From Bacillus sp. FJAT-29814 (GTDB taxonomy: Bacteria > Bacillota > Bacilli > Bacillales > Cytobacillaceae), in the NCBI RefSeq assembly GCF_001510715.1, contig NZ_LMTJ01000008.1, positions 317,794-381,793 on the forward strand: DNA of 64,000 nucleotides. Direction: 5' to 3'. The notes beneath the pieces were generated by a model. That model was given only the letters and a program-made list of their open reading frames with translations. It did no database searches and had not been told where the DNA came from. Both the position numbers and the translations under genes were made by a program. How positions within the stretch are numbered: position 1 is the first letter of the stretch; each line of letters opens with the position of its first letter. Shown piece by piece: positions 25,207 to 33,895 of the stretch.

Positions 25207-26868
25207 ATGAGATTTTCAAACTTGGACCGTAATAAAATAGTCAATAAATTAAAAAATGAAAAGTTTGATGTTTTGGTTATAGGCGGTGGGATTACGGGTG
25301 CCGGAATTGCCTTGGATGCCGTGACCAGAGGGATGGCGGTTGCTTTGGTCGAAATGCAGGACTTTGCGGCAGGAACGTCCAGCAGGTCCACCAAACTCGT
25401 TCACGGGGGGCTGCGCTACTTAAAACAATTTGAAGTGAAAATGGTTGCCGAAGTCGGAAAAGAAAGGGCAATAGTTTATGAGAATGGCCCCCACGTTACC
25501 ACGCCGGAATGGATGCTGCTGCCAATCTATAAAAACGGAACCTTTGGCAAATTTAGCACCTCAATTGGTTTATGGATTTATGATTTCCTAGCAGGAGTAA
25601 AAAAATCAGAACGCCGCAAGATGTTATCAGCGGAACAAACATTGGCTAAAGAACCTCTTGTCAAAAAGGATGATTTACAGGGCGGGGGCTATTATGTCGA
25701 ATACCGTACCGATGACGCAAGGCTGACAATTGAGGTTATGAAAGCCTCAGTTGATAGCGGAGCTGTTGCCTGCAATTATACAAAGGTTATGAAGCTTGTT
25801 TATGAAAACGGCAAAGTGGTCGGGGTGTCGGCTGAGGATCAACTGTCAGGTGAAAAATACGAGATTCGCGGTAAAATAGTCGTCAATGCGGCCGGCCCAT
25901 GGGTCGATGATATTCGAGAAATGGACCAATCAAAGAAAGGAAAAACATTGCAACTATCCAAGGGGGTCCATTTGGTTATCGATCAATCCCGCTTCCCGTT
26001 AAAACAGGCGATTTACTTTGACACCTCTGATGGACGCATGATTTTCGCTATACCAAGAGACGGAAAAGCGTATGTCGGAACAACCGATACCTTTTTCAAT
26101 GACGATCCGGTAAATCCTAAGATCACCAAAGAAGATTGTACTTATTTGCTCAATGCAATCAACTATATGTTCCCGAATGTAAACATTACGAAAAAAGATA
26201 TTGAATCCAGCTGGGCCGGTGTCCGTCCGCTTATATATGAGGAAGGCAAAAATCCTTCCGAAATCTCCCGTAAGGATGAAATTTGGGAGTCGAATTCAGG
26301 AATGATCACGATTGCCGGAGGAAAATTAACCGGCTATCGAAAAATGGCCGAAACAGTGGTTAATCTTTTAGCCAAAAAGTTACATTTGGAAGAGAAAAGA
26401 AATTTTCTGCCATGTCAGACAAAAACTATGCCGATTTCAGGTGGAAATATTGGCGGGGCACCGAACTTTATATCGTTTATTGCAAACGAGATCGGTAAAG
26501 GAACGAAACTTGGATTAACAAATGAGGAAGCTGAAAAGCTTGCTAAAATGTATGGCTCAAATATAGGCGTTGTGCTTGAACTATTAAAGGCAAATATGGA
26601 GGATGCAGCAACATGCAAATTGCCATTGGACATATTTGCAAAACTGGTCTACTCCATAGAATATGAAATGGTTGCCACCCCAATCGATTTCTTAAATAGG
26701 CGTACTGGAACAATTTTGTTCGATATCCAAACTGTTTACAAATGGAAAGACCATGTCATTCGATACATGGCTAACAGGTTTAATTGGCCTGAACAAGATA
26801 AGCTGAAATATATCGAATCGGTTGAAGCATCTTTAATGTGTGCGAGAATTGATGAGAAGAATTTGTGA
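25207..26868 (+). CDS. glpD: Aerobic glycerol-3-phosphate dehydrogenase
   Basis: The 553-residue FAD enzyme has the Rossmann motif VIGGGITGAGIALDA (about residues 24-38), followed by GTSSRSTKLVHGGLRYL. It oxidises glycerol-3-phosphate to dihydroxyacetone phosphate and gives electrons to menaquinone at the membrane. It follows glpK by 36 nt and forms the catabolic pair with it. AGGGAGGGGAG precedes ATG 25207. Confidence 0.95.
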   Translation: MRFSNLDRNKIVNKLKNEKFDVLVIGGGITGAGIALDAVTRGMAVALVEMQDFAAGTSSRSTKLVHGGLRYLKQFEVKMVAEVGKERAIVYENGPHVTTPEWMLLPIYKNGTFGKFSTSIGLWIYDFLAGVKKSERRKMLSAEQTLAKEPLVKKDDLQGGGYYVEYRTDDARLTIEVMKASVDSGAVACNYTKVMKLVYENGKVVGVSAEDQLSGEKYEIRGKIVVNAAGPWVDDIREMDQSKKGKTLQLSKGVHLVIDQSRFPLKQAIYFDTSDGRMIFAIPRDGKAYVGTTDTFFNDDPVNPKITKEDCTYLLNAINYMFPNVNITKKDIESSWAGVRPLIYEEGKNPSEISRKDEIWESNSGMITIAGGKLTGYRKMAETVVNLLAKKLHLEEKRNFLPCQTKTMPISGGNIGGAPNFISFIANEIGKGTKLGLTNEEAEKLAKMYGSNIGVVLELLKANMEDAATCKLPLDIFAKLVYSIEYEMVATPIDFLNRRTGTILFDIQTVYKWKDHVIRYMANRFNWPEQDKLKYIESVEASLMCARIDEKNL

Positions 26869-26885
26869 ATAAAAGCACAAAACAT

Positions 26886-26914
26886 TTGATTAGAACTAAA
26901 GAAAATGCTATTCT
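26886..26914 (+). promoter_or_regulatory. Promoter of ptsHI
   Basis: TTGATT (26886-26891), 17-nt spacer, TATTCT (26909-26914) with an upstream TG. It gives ptsHI its own start independent of glpD. Confidence 0.6.
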
Positions 26915-26963
26915 ACGTTTTGTATAACAATTTTTTATTTCTCAACAAAGGAGTATGAAGATG

Positions 26964-27227
26964 ATGGCAGAAAAGCAATTTACAGTTATTGCAGATACAG
27001 GGATTCACGCAAGACCTGCAACATTATTAGTTCAAACAGCGAGCAGATTTGATTCTGATATTAATTTGGAATATAAAGGGAAAACGGTCAATTTAAAATC
27101 TATTATGGGTGTAATGTCGCTCGGTATTGGTAAAGGAGCTGACATTAAGATTACTGCAGAGGGCGGGGATGCTGAAGAAGCATTAACGGGTCTCGAAGAA
27201 CTAATGAAAAAAGAAGGTTTGGCATAA
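26964..27227 (+). CDS. ptsH: Phosphocarrier protein HPr
   Basis: The 87-residue HPr carries GIHARPATLLVQTAS with H15, the site phosphorylated by EI, and S46 in NLKSIMGVMSLGI, the site of HPr kinase that turns HPr into a CcpA corepressor. Numbering fits when the start is ATG 26964; ATG 26961 is equally placed behind AAAGGAG. It is separated from ptsI by 2 nt. In B. subtilis ptsG comes before it; here glpD does. Confidence 0.95.
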   Translation: MAEKQFTVIADTGIHARPATLLVQTASRFDSDINLEYKGKTVNLKSIMGVMSLGIGKGADIKITAEGGDAEEALTGLEELMKKEGLA

Positions 27228-27229
27228 TT

Positions 27230-28942
27230 ATGGCTTTTTTACAGGGTATTGCAGCATCAAATGGTATTGCAATCGCAAAAGCATACCGTCTTGTCGAGCC
27301 GGATTTATCGTTTGAACAAATAAAAGTGGGAGATTCGGCTGCTGAAGTCGATCGGTTCCGCAGTGCAATGGAAAAGGCAAAATCAGAATTAGAAGTGATC
27401 CGCGACCGTGCTGCGGTCGAATTGGGAGCAGATAAGGCTGCGATCTTTGAGGCCCATTTACTTGTGTTAAGCGACCCCGAGCTAAACAATCCGATTGAAG
27501 ACAAAATTAAGTCGGAAAATGTGAATGCGGAGGCTGCCCTTAAAGAGACTGCTGATATGTTTGTTATGATGTTTGAACAAATGGATAACGAATACATGAG
27601 AGAGCGTGCGGCGGACATTCGTGACGTCACAAAGCGTGTCTTATCCCATTTACTCGGTGTCCAACTGCCAAATCCAAGCATGATCAACGAAGAAGTAATT
27701 ATTGTTGCTGAGGATTTGACACCATCGGATACAGCACAGTTAAACCGACAATTTGTAAAAGGTTTTACGACAAATATAGGTGGACGTACCTCCCATTCCG
27801 CAATTATGGCCCGTTCCCTGGAAATTCCTGCAGTCGTCGGAACAAAATCTGCGACAGAAGAAATTAACAATGGTGATTTAATCATTGTGGATGGACTCAA
27901 AGGTGAGGTACATATTAATCCAACTCCTGAAATAGTTGATCAATATCGCAAAGTTCATGAACAATATGAAATGCAAAAGGCAGAGTGGGCCAAGCTAGTG
28001 AATGAGCCTACTGTTTCTGCCGATGGTGTACATGTTGAACTTGCGGCCAATATTGGAACACCAAATGACTTAAAGGGTGTTATCGAAAATGGCGGAGAAG
28101 GTGTCGGCCTATACCGCACAGAATTTCTATACATGGGCAGAGACCAGCTGCCAACAGAAGAAGAACAGTTTGAAGCCTACAAAGCTGTACTCGAAGGCAT
28201 GTCAGGGAAACCAGTAGTCGTTCGGACATTGGATATCGGCGGAGATAAGGAACTTCCGTACTTGGATTTGCCAAAAGAAATGAACCCATTCCTTGGCTTC
28301 CGTGCCATTCGCTTATGTTTGGAAGAGCAGGATCTCTTCAGGACGCAGCTTCGTGCCCTGCTTCGTGCTAGCAGCTACGGAAATTTAAAAATTATGTTTC
28401 CGATGATTGCTACTTTGGACGAATTCAGAGAGGCAAAGGCGATTTTGGAAGAGGAAAAGCAAAAGCTTATTTCTGAAGGCCAAAAGGTTGCAGAACAAAT
28501 TGAATTGGGTATCATGGTGGAAATTCCGTCTACAGCTATCCTTGCTGACCAATTTGCCAAAGAAGTGGATTTCTTTAGTATAGGAACAAATGATTTGATT
28601 CAATATACGATGGCTGCAGATAGGATGAACCAGCGTGTTTCCTACCTGTATCAACCATACAGCCCATCCATCCTGCGCTTGGTCAAAATGGTCATTGATG
28701 CGGCGCATGCCGAGGGCAAATGGGCTGGAATGTGCGGCGAAATGGCTGGCGATGAAACAGCTATACCTGTGCTGCTTGGCCTTGGTCTAGACGAATTTTC
28801 AATGAGTGCAAGCTCCATTTTGAAGGCCCGTTCCTTAATTAAGGGCTTGAAAAAAGCAGATATGGAAAAGCTTGCTCAGGAAGTATTGAATATGCAAACA
28901 ACCGATCAGGCTGTACAAGCGATCAATGCTGCCATTAAATAA
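27230..28942 (+). CDS. ptsI: PTS enzyme I
   Basis: The 570-residue phosphoenolpyruvate-protein phosphotransferase has the active histidine H189 in GGRTSHSAIMARS and the PEP-binding C-terminal barrel (MVEIPSTAILAD, FSIGTNDLIQY). It phosphorylates HPr at H15 and so starts the sugar phosphotransferase chain. The start lies 2 nt after the ptsH stop, and a strong terminator follows. Confidence 0.97.
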   Translation: MAFLQGIAASNGIAIAKAYRLVEPDLSFEQIKVGDSAAEVDRFRSAMEKAKSELEVIRDRAAVELGADKAAIFEAHLLVLSDPELNNPIEDKIKSENVNAEAALKETADMFVMMFEQMDNEYMRERAADIRDVTKRVLSHLLGVQLPNPSMINEEVIIVAEDLTPSDTAQLNRQFVKGFTTNIGGRTSHSAIMARSLEIPAVVGTKSATEEINNGDLIIVDGLKGEVHINPTPEIVDQYRKVHEQYEMQKAEWAKLVNEPTVSADGVHVELAANIGTPNDLKGVIENGGEGVGLYRTEFLYMGRDQLPTEEEQFEAYKAVLEGMSGKPVVVRTLDIGGDKELPYLDLPKEMNPFLGFRAIRLCLEEQDLFRTQLRALLRASSYGNLKIMFPMIATLDEFREAKAILEEEKQKLISEGQKVAEQIELGIMVEIPSTAILADQFAKEVDFFSIGTNDLIQYTMAADRMNQRVSYLYQPYSPSILRLVKMVIDAAHAEGKWAGMCGEMAGDETAIPVLLGLGLDEFSMSASSILKARSLIKGLKKADMEKLAQEVLNMQTTDQAVQAINAAIK

Positions 28943-28953
28943 ATTTTGCTAGT

Positions 28954-28988
28954 AAAAGAACCGGCTTTTTGGGCCGGTTCTTTTTTAG
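28954..28988 (+). terminator. Terminator of ptsHI
   Basis: AAGAACCGGC/GCCGGTTCTT with a T run. Confidence 0.92.
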
Positions 28989-29048
28989 TCCCCTTTTACG
29001 TTTACCGCTCCCCTTTTTTGGCAATGGTGGAAATGTAAAGGAGTGGTT

Positions 29049-29519
29049 ATGTTGCGGAAGAAATATCAAATATGTTTAGGCTTGTTGCTGGGATTGGCCA
29101 TGATTATGTCCGGATGCGGCACACTATTTTCTAACGAATTAATTGCCAACCGATATGCTGATGCCCTATTAACGAAAAATAATGAAATTCAATTTCGGTT
29201 TCGGATTAACAATGAAAATCTTGATAGCCGCGATTTATACAAAGTGAAGGTCACCATCCATGATGAACGTCTGGCATCGGCTATTGGCAAACGGGAAATT
29301 GTCTATGGAGAGGAGCAAGTATTAAACGGAGAATATCTTGATGTAAAAGGGACAAAAGAGAAAATTATTTTTATGGACCCAATTCCGTTACTGGAGGATT
29401 TACATATTCATGAAATTGAAAAAATGATCGAACAAAAAAATGCAGTCTCCATAGAAGTATTTAATAATAAAGAGGTATTTGGGCGTGCTTACTTAACCAA
29501 CTTCTCTTCCGAACTTTAA
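29049..29519 (+). CDS. Hypothetical lipoprotein
   Basis: The product of about 156 residues has a basic start, a hydrophobic stretch LGLLLGLAMIMSGC and a lipobox ending in MSGC, so it should be a membrane-anchored lipoprotein outside the cell. The mature part is charged, with no recognised domain. AAAGGAG lies 5 nt before ATG 29049. It stands alone between two terminators. Confidence 0.75.
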   Translation: MLRKKYQICLGLLLGLAMIMSGCGTLFSNELIANRYADALLTKNNEIQFRFRINNENLDSRDLYKVKVTIHDERLASAIGKREIVYGEEQVLNGEYLDVKGTKEKIIFMDPIPLLEDLHIHEIEKMIEQKNAVSIEVFNNKEVFGRAYLTNFSSEL

Positions 29520-29552
29520 ACCTGGGCCAGTCATGGTCCAGGCTTTTTTTTA
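29520..29552 (+). terminator. Terminator after the lipoprotein gene
   Basis: CCTGGGCCA-GTCA-TGGTCCAGG followed by eight T after one C. Confidence 0.9.
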
Positions 29553-29609
29553 CAAAATCGTAAAATACAGTGCTAAAATGTTAATAGGACATTAAAGGAG
29601 GTCATGAAA

Positions 29610-30488
29610 TTGCGAACTTCAGATTCAACAGTAATCGGTTTTATTGGTACCGGTGTAATGGGAAAAAGTATGGCCGGGCATTTATTGAAGGCTGGCTATC
29701 CTGTAGTTGTTTATTCAAGAACAAAAGAAAAGGCTGCTGAACTTTTAGAGCAGGGAGCAGAATGGGCCGAAACGCCAAGGGAACTTGCAGGGAAGGCAAA
29801 CGTCGTCTTTACGATGGTTGGTTACCCCGCTGATGTAGAGGAAGTATACCTTGGGGGAAAAGGGTTAATTCAAAATGGAAAATCGGGCAGCTATTTTATT
29901 GATATGACAACTTCTTCGCCATCTCTCGCAGAAAAAATTTATCGACTGGCCAAGGAAAAAGGAATCCATGTACTTGATGCGCCCGTTTCCGGCGGAGATA
30001 TCGGGGCCAGAGAAGCGAAACTGTCCATCATGGCCGGCGGTGACCGCGATGCATTTGATGCCGTTCTTCCGCTCCTGAAGCATCTGGGAACAAATATTGT
30101 CTACCAAGGCAATGCAGGTGCCGGGCAGCATACAAAAATGTGCAATCAAATTGCGATTGCCTCCAATATGATCGGCGTGTGCGAGGCCATCATTTATGCT
30201 GAAAAGGCCGGATTAAATCCTGAAACTGTTTTAAAAAGTATTACAACTGGTGCGGCAGGCAGCTGGTCTTTGAGCAATTTGGCTCCAAGAATGCTCCAAG
30301 GTAATTTTGAACCCGGATTTTACATAAAGCATTTTATAAAAGACATGAAAATTGCCTTGGACGAAGCAGAGCAAATGGGTATGGAAGTGCCGGGGCTGGC
30401 CTTGGCGAAATCCCTCTATGAGAAATTGGCCCAACAGGGTGAAGAAAATAACGGAACCCAGGCGCTTTATAAATATTGGAAAAGCTGA
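29610..30488 (+). CDS. ykwC: Beta-hydroxyacid dehydrogenase YkwC
   Basis: The 292-residue enzyme has the NAD(P) motif VIGFIGTGVMGKSMAGHLL, the substrate-site DAPVSGGDIGA and the catalytic lysine context HTKMCNQIAIA. These place it in the 3-hydroxyisobutyrate/tartronate-semialdehyde reductase family. YkwC of B. subtilis lies at the same place near patA. TTG 29610 is at a normal distance from AAAGGAGGT, while ATG 29604 is almost touching it, so TTG may be the true start. The substrate is not known. Confidence 0.85.
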   Translation: MRTSDSTVIGFIGTGVMGKSMAGHLLKAGYPVVVYSRTKEKAAELLEQGAEWAETPRELAGKANVVFTMVGYPADVEEVYLGGKGLIQNGKSGSYFIDMTTSSPSLAEKIYRLAKEKGIHVLDAPVSGGDIGAREAKLSIMAGGDRDAFDAVLPLLKHLGTNIVYQGNAGAGQHTKMCNQIAIASNMIGVCEAIIYAEKAGLNPETVLKSITTGAAGSWSLSNLAPRMLQGNFEPGFYIKHFIKDMKIALDEAEQMGMEVPGLALAKSLYEKLAQQGEENNGTQALYKYWKS

Positions 30489-30571
30489 GTCCATTCCGCC
30501 ACAAACTGGCAGGCATATATTCCTCTTATCTACTTGAAACTATCAGGGAAACTTAAATAGGAGGAATGTTT

Positions 30572-30757
30572 ATGGCGAAGCGAAATAAGAAAAACGACCC
30601 ACAGCAAAAAAACAAAAAAGGGTTTGATTCTGCTGTAATCGATTCGGAATTCTCCCATGAATTTGGTTCTGCAGATACCAATAAAATACATCACGACAAG
30701 GCCAAAAAGGTTAAAGCAGCCAAAAATAACGGAAAATATAAAGGAATGAACCCTTAA
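30572..30757 (+). CDS. Small lysine-rich hydrophilic protein, 61 residues
   Basis: The product is very basic and disordered-looking (MAKRNKKNDPQQKNKKGF at the start, DKAKKVKAAKNNGKYKG near the end), with no hydrophobic core. AGGAGG lies ahead of ATG 30572. Such proteins in spore formers are often spore-associated, but that is inference. The stop is followed at once by a bidirectional terminator. Confidence 0.7.
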   Translation: MAKRNKKNDPQQKNKKGFDSAVIDSEFSHEFGSADTNKIHHDKAKKVKAAKNNGKYKGMNP

Positions 30758-30761
30758 ATTA

Positions 30762-30791
30762 AAAAACCTCGCTGTGATCAGCGAGGTTTTC
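30762..30791. terminator. Bidirectional terminator, lysine-rich protein and patA
   Basis: AAAACCTCGCTG-TGAT-CAGCGAGGTTTT; the patA stop lies within it. Confidence 0.9.
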
Positions 30792-31941
30792 TGCTTTTTT
30801 CCAGGAAATGTTCAATCCTGTCCAGCCCCATTGCCAAGATGTCCATTGAGCAGGCAAATGATAACCGGAAATACCCTTCGCCATACTCTGAAAAGGCACT
30901 GCCCGGGACCACAGCAACCTTCGCTTCGTGTACGAGCTTAAGTGCGAAGTCAAAGCTGTTTAAAGGAATGCTAGCTGGAATAGGCACAAAGAAATAAAAA
31001 GCACCGTCAGGCTTCACAACATCAAAACCCATTGTCTGGAGCCGCTGGTAAACATAATCCCTTCTTGCCTCATAGTCCTTTTTCATCGTTACACCATCAT
31101 CCATGCCTGCTGTTAGTGCTTCATATGCGGCCTTTTGAGCAATTGAATTGGCACATGAGACATTATATTGGTGTACCTTTAATATGTGTTTAGCAATAGC
31201 TTCCGGTGCAAACAGAAGGCCGATTCTCCAGCCGGTCATCGAGTGGGATTTGGAAAGCCCGTTAATGACAATTGTTTTTTCTTTTAGAAAACTGGCTATG
31301 GATGTATGAACTCCTTTATAGGTTAACTCGCTATAAATCTCATCTGCGACTACAAAAATGTCTTTATCCATTAAATAACCGGCTATTTCTTCAAGCTCGG
31401 ACCGTGTTAAACTGACCCCGGTAGGGTTTGATGGATAAGGCAGGACAATGCAGCGGGTTTTTTCGGTGATATATGGTTTAATCATATCCAAGGTAAATCG
31501 AAATTGATTTTTCCGAATATCAACATGTATTGGAACCCCGCCCATCATTCGAATGATCGGCTCATATCCCGGATAGATCGGTCCAGGCAGGAGAACCTCC
31601 GAACCTTCAGTTAAAATGGTCCGGAACGTTATATCAATTGCTTCACTTGCCCCCACTGTAACAATAACTTCGGATTCCGGCTGATAATTCAAACCATACT
31701 TTTTAGCTACAAACTCACAAGCGGCTTTCCTTAATTCAAGTGTACCTGCATTATGAGTATAGGAAGTGAAGTCCGCATCAATTGCGGTGATGCCAGCAAG
31801 TTTTACATGTTCCGGGGTTGGAAAATCAGGTTGTCCAATTGTAAGTGAAATTAAATCTTCTACATGTGCGACCATATTAAAAAACTTTCTAATCCCCGAA
31901 ATTTCAATAGATTTAACTCGTTGATTAAGAAGATGCTCCAA
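30778..31941 (-). CDS. patA: Aminotransferase PatA (N-acetyl-LL-diaminopimelate aminotransferase candidate)
   Basis: The 387-residue class I aminotransferase has the PLP-lysine motif NGLSKSHSMTGWRIG and YPSNPTGV. PatA of B. subtilis is the proposed aminotransferase of the acetylated diaminopimelate route, whose other steps (dapH, dapL) lie 7-9 kb downstream here. TTG 31941 is chosen: AAAGGATGG precedes it and the protein then starts MEHLLNQRVK, as PatA does in my memory. A frame extended to ATG 31959 has no ribosome site. Confidence 0.82.
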   Translation of the reverse strand: MEHLLNQRVKSIEISGIRKFFNMVAHVEDLISLTIGQPDFPTPEHVKLAGITAIDADFTSYTHNAGTLELRKAACEFVAKKYGLNYQPESEVIVTVGASEAIDITFRTILTEGSEVLLPGPIYPGYEPIIRMMGGVPIHVDIRKNQFRFTLDMIKPYITEKTRCIVLPYPSNPTGVSLTRSELEEIAGYLMDKDIFVVADEIYSELTYKGVHTSIASFLKEKTIVINGLSKSHSMTGWRIGLLFAPEAIAKHILKVHQYNVSCANSIAQKAAYEALTAGMDDGVTMKKDYEARRDYVYQRLQTMGFDVVKPDGAFYFFVPIPASIPLNSFDFALKLVHEAKVAVVPGSAFSEYGEGYFRLSFACSMDILAMGLDRIEHFLEKSRKPR

Positions 31942-32119
31942 TAAGACCCATCCTTTCATCTACATTTTCTACAAAAAGACTATATTGTTGATTATAGTCG
32001 ATGGCCAATAAAAGATTCTACTTTTAAAATTGAATGATATACTCGAAAGGGGATTTATAATATTCTGAATCTTCTTTCGGAGGGGATTATACCGTGGTCA
32101 TTCAAGAAGAAGAGTAATT

Positions 32120-32153
32120 GTGAAAAGCCAGGTTGAGTGCCTGGCTTTTTACA
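32120..32153. terminator. Terminator near ykyB
   Basis: AAAAGCCAGG-TTGAGTG-CCTGGCTTTT, 10 bp, T run on the plus strand and four T on the minus. It lies right past the ykyB stop. A TATAAT at 32056-32061 could also drive a short plus-strand transcript ending here. Confidence 0.75.
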
Positions 32154-32159
32154 ATAGCA

Positions 32160-32639
32160 TTAGGAATATCGCTCGCCCAATTTTTTGAAGATCGGTTTTT
32201 GATAGGACTGATGGTTTCTTCGTTGATTATTGGGCGGAGCCCCTCCTTCGGTTATCCCCGTATAGGATTGCAGTAAAGCTTTGGCAGCATGAAGGGAAAG
32301 TGAGGCTTTAGGATTTCTGAACTGGCCATCCAATTTGCCTAAGTGAGGAAGATTCTCAAAATCCGTTTTCGTTGGCGGGATGTGAAAAAGGTAATCTCCG
32401 CATTTTACCAACACATCTGATTGCTGCTGGCTGTTCCTGGGGTTTTGCGAAAAATGCAAGCCGATTTTTTCAGCTTTTCCTTCTTCAATCAATTTTTTTA
32501 AAGATTCCTGTTTTAACCTGTACAGATATTTGGGATTTGTTGCTGTCTTTGCGTGCCGATTGACGATGAAGACAGCTTGTCCGAGGTTTTCGATGGTCAG
32601 ACTAATCTTTTTAAGGGGATAGTTTTGGTCGGAATTCAA
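32160..32639 (-). CDS. ykyB: YkyB family protein
   Basis: The 159-residue protein contains AVFIVNRHAKTATNPKYLY, KIGLHFSQNPRNSQQQSDVL and HIPPTKTDFENLPHLG, which match YkyB of B. subtilis as I recall it. The function is unknown. The start is TTG 32639, with AAAGGAG 8 nt upstream; the longer open frame into the ykuE gene is not used. The tail is rich in N, Q and R. It lies downstream of ykuE on the same strand. Confidence 0.85.
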   Translation of the reverse strand: MNSDQNYPLKKISLTIENLGQAVFIVNRHAKTATNPKYLYRLKQESLKKLIEEGKAEKIGLHFSQNPRNSQQQSDVLVKCGDYLFHIPPTKTDFENLPHLGKLDGQFRNPKASLSLHAAKALLQSYTGITEGGAPPNNQRRNHQSYQKPIFKKLGERYS

Positions 32640-32757
32640 AATAGGTTCTCCTTTCAATCTTTTAAAGACAATTTTATTATACCTTTTTTTTAGTAAAATA
32701 GAAATAATCGCTATGTTTTTATTTCGTGCCAGGCTTAAGGCATTTGGCTTTAGGAGC

Positions 32758-33627
32758 TTAATTTGCTGATAACGTAAATACCGAAAGTTCCGGCTTGGAG
32801 AAAAAACGGAAGGGAAGTCCTGTCGTCCCAATTCCGCGATTGACATATAAAATAAGCCCGTTTTCACCGCCAATGGCATATAGCCCTTCTTGATATATTT
32901 TTGCAAATGGAGGCAGAACCAGCGCTCCGGCAAAAGGAATCTTTACTTGTCCCCCGTGGCTGTGTCCGCTCAGCTGCCATTGAACCGGATAGCTCATGGC
33001 TGTTTCTGCAAAATCTGGCTCATGCGATAGAAGAATGCAGAATTGCTTTTCCGGAACATGCTTTAATGCAGATGCCAAGTCAGGTTTTCCTAGCATTAAA
33101 TCATCAATGCCTGCAATGAAAATTCTGCTGTTATCGGGTAATTTAATAAAATCGGCACTATTTATTAATAGCTTAAAGCCAGCAGCCTCCATAATTCCCC
33201 TATAAATTTCTGTCCCATAACCTCCGTGATCATGATTCCCGTAAATGCAGTATTTGCCAAGTGGTGCTTGCAGCTTTTGCAAAATGCCGGTCAATTTGTT
33301 GATTTCTCTATATTTATTCGGTTCGTCCATTAAATCTCCAGTGAAAAAAATTAAATCAGGCTTCTCGGCGTTAATTTTGTTAATCAACTTGTCTAGTTGA
33401 TTAAGGTTGTATTGAAAACCCAAATGTGTATCGCTAAATTGAATAATCTTCTTGCCGTGAAACCCCGCCGGGATTAAGGGATGACTGATTTCAAGACGGG
33501 TAATTCCCAGTAATGCCGGTTCGATCCGATTGCCATAAACATATCCTCCGGCGCCTAAGCCAAGAACGGTAAGGAAAGAACCTGCCAACCGTTTTAAAAA
33601 AGTTCTCCGCGTTTGTGGTTTTATCAT
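32758..33627 (-). CDS. ykuE: Tat-exported metallophosphoesterase YkuE
   Basis: The 289-residue protein has an N-terminal twin-arginine signal (RRTFLK followed by a hydrophobic stretch) and calcineurin-type motifs SDTH, FTGDLMD, YGNHDH, LSHEPD and GHSHGGQ. These bind two metals for phosphodiester hydrolysis. B. subtilis YkuE is one of the few Tat substrates and locates to the cell wall. ATG 33627 is preferred over TTG 33639. It is divergent from ykuI. Confidence 0.9.
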   Translation of the reverse strand: MIKPQTRRTFLKRLAGSFLTVLGLGAGGYVYGNRIEPALLGITRLEISHPLIPAGFHGKKIIQFSDTHLGFQYNLNQLDKLINKINAEKPDLIFFTGDLMDEPNKYREINKLTGILQKLQAPLGKYCIYGNHDHGGYGTEIYRGIMEAAGFKLLINSADFIKLPDNSRIFIAGIDDLMLGKPDLASALKHVPEKQFCILLSHEPDFAETAMSYPVQWQLSGHSHGGQVKIPFAGALVLPPFAKIYQEGLYAIGGENGLILYVNRGIGTTGLPFRFFSKPELSVFTLSAN

Positions 33628-33808
33628 ATCTTCTACCAACCTATTTTTAATAAATGAATACCCTTTGTATTTTCAAGAAAAACGGCGCATAATGCAAGTA
33701 AACAAGCTTTATTAAGTTTTTATTCAAGGAAAATAAATAAATGCCAAATAATCGTTTCGAATACACCTTTTCAACAGGCGGACTTTAGGGTCAATTGTTT
33801 CTCTGCCC

Positions 33809-33840
33809 TTTATCATGGTATTCTACAGGTAAAGAGCAAG
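33809..33840 (+). promoter_or_regulatory. Candidate promoter of ykuI
   Basis: TTGTTT, an 18-nt spacer and TATTCT preceded by TGG lie in the ykuE-ykuI divergent gap. A GTATAATG near 33861 is a second possible -10. Confidence 0.4.
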
Positions 33841-33895
33841 CTCAGGCTTTATGGCCTATGGTATAATGATAAAAATCTATTTGGGAGGTACTTGG

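Noticed and set aside
32056..32155. Small RNA between patA and ykyB
   Set aside because: A TATAAT and a terminator exist, but there is no proper -35 and the hairpin is explained as the ykyB terminator.
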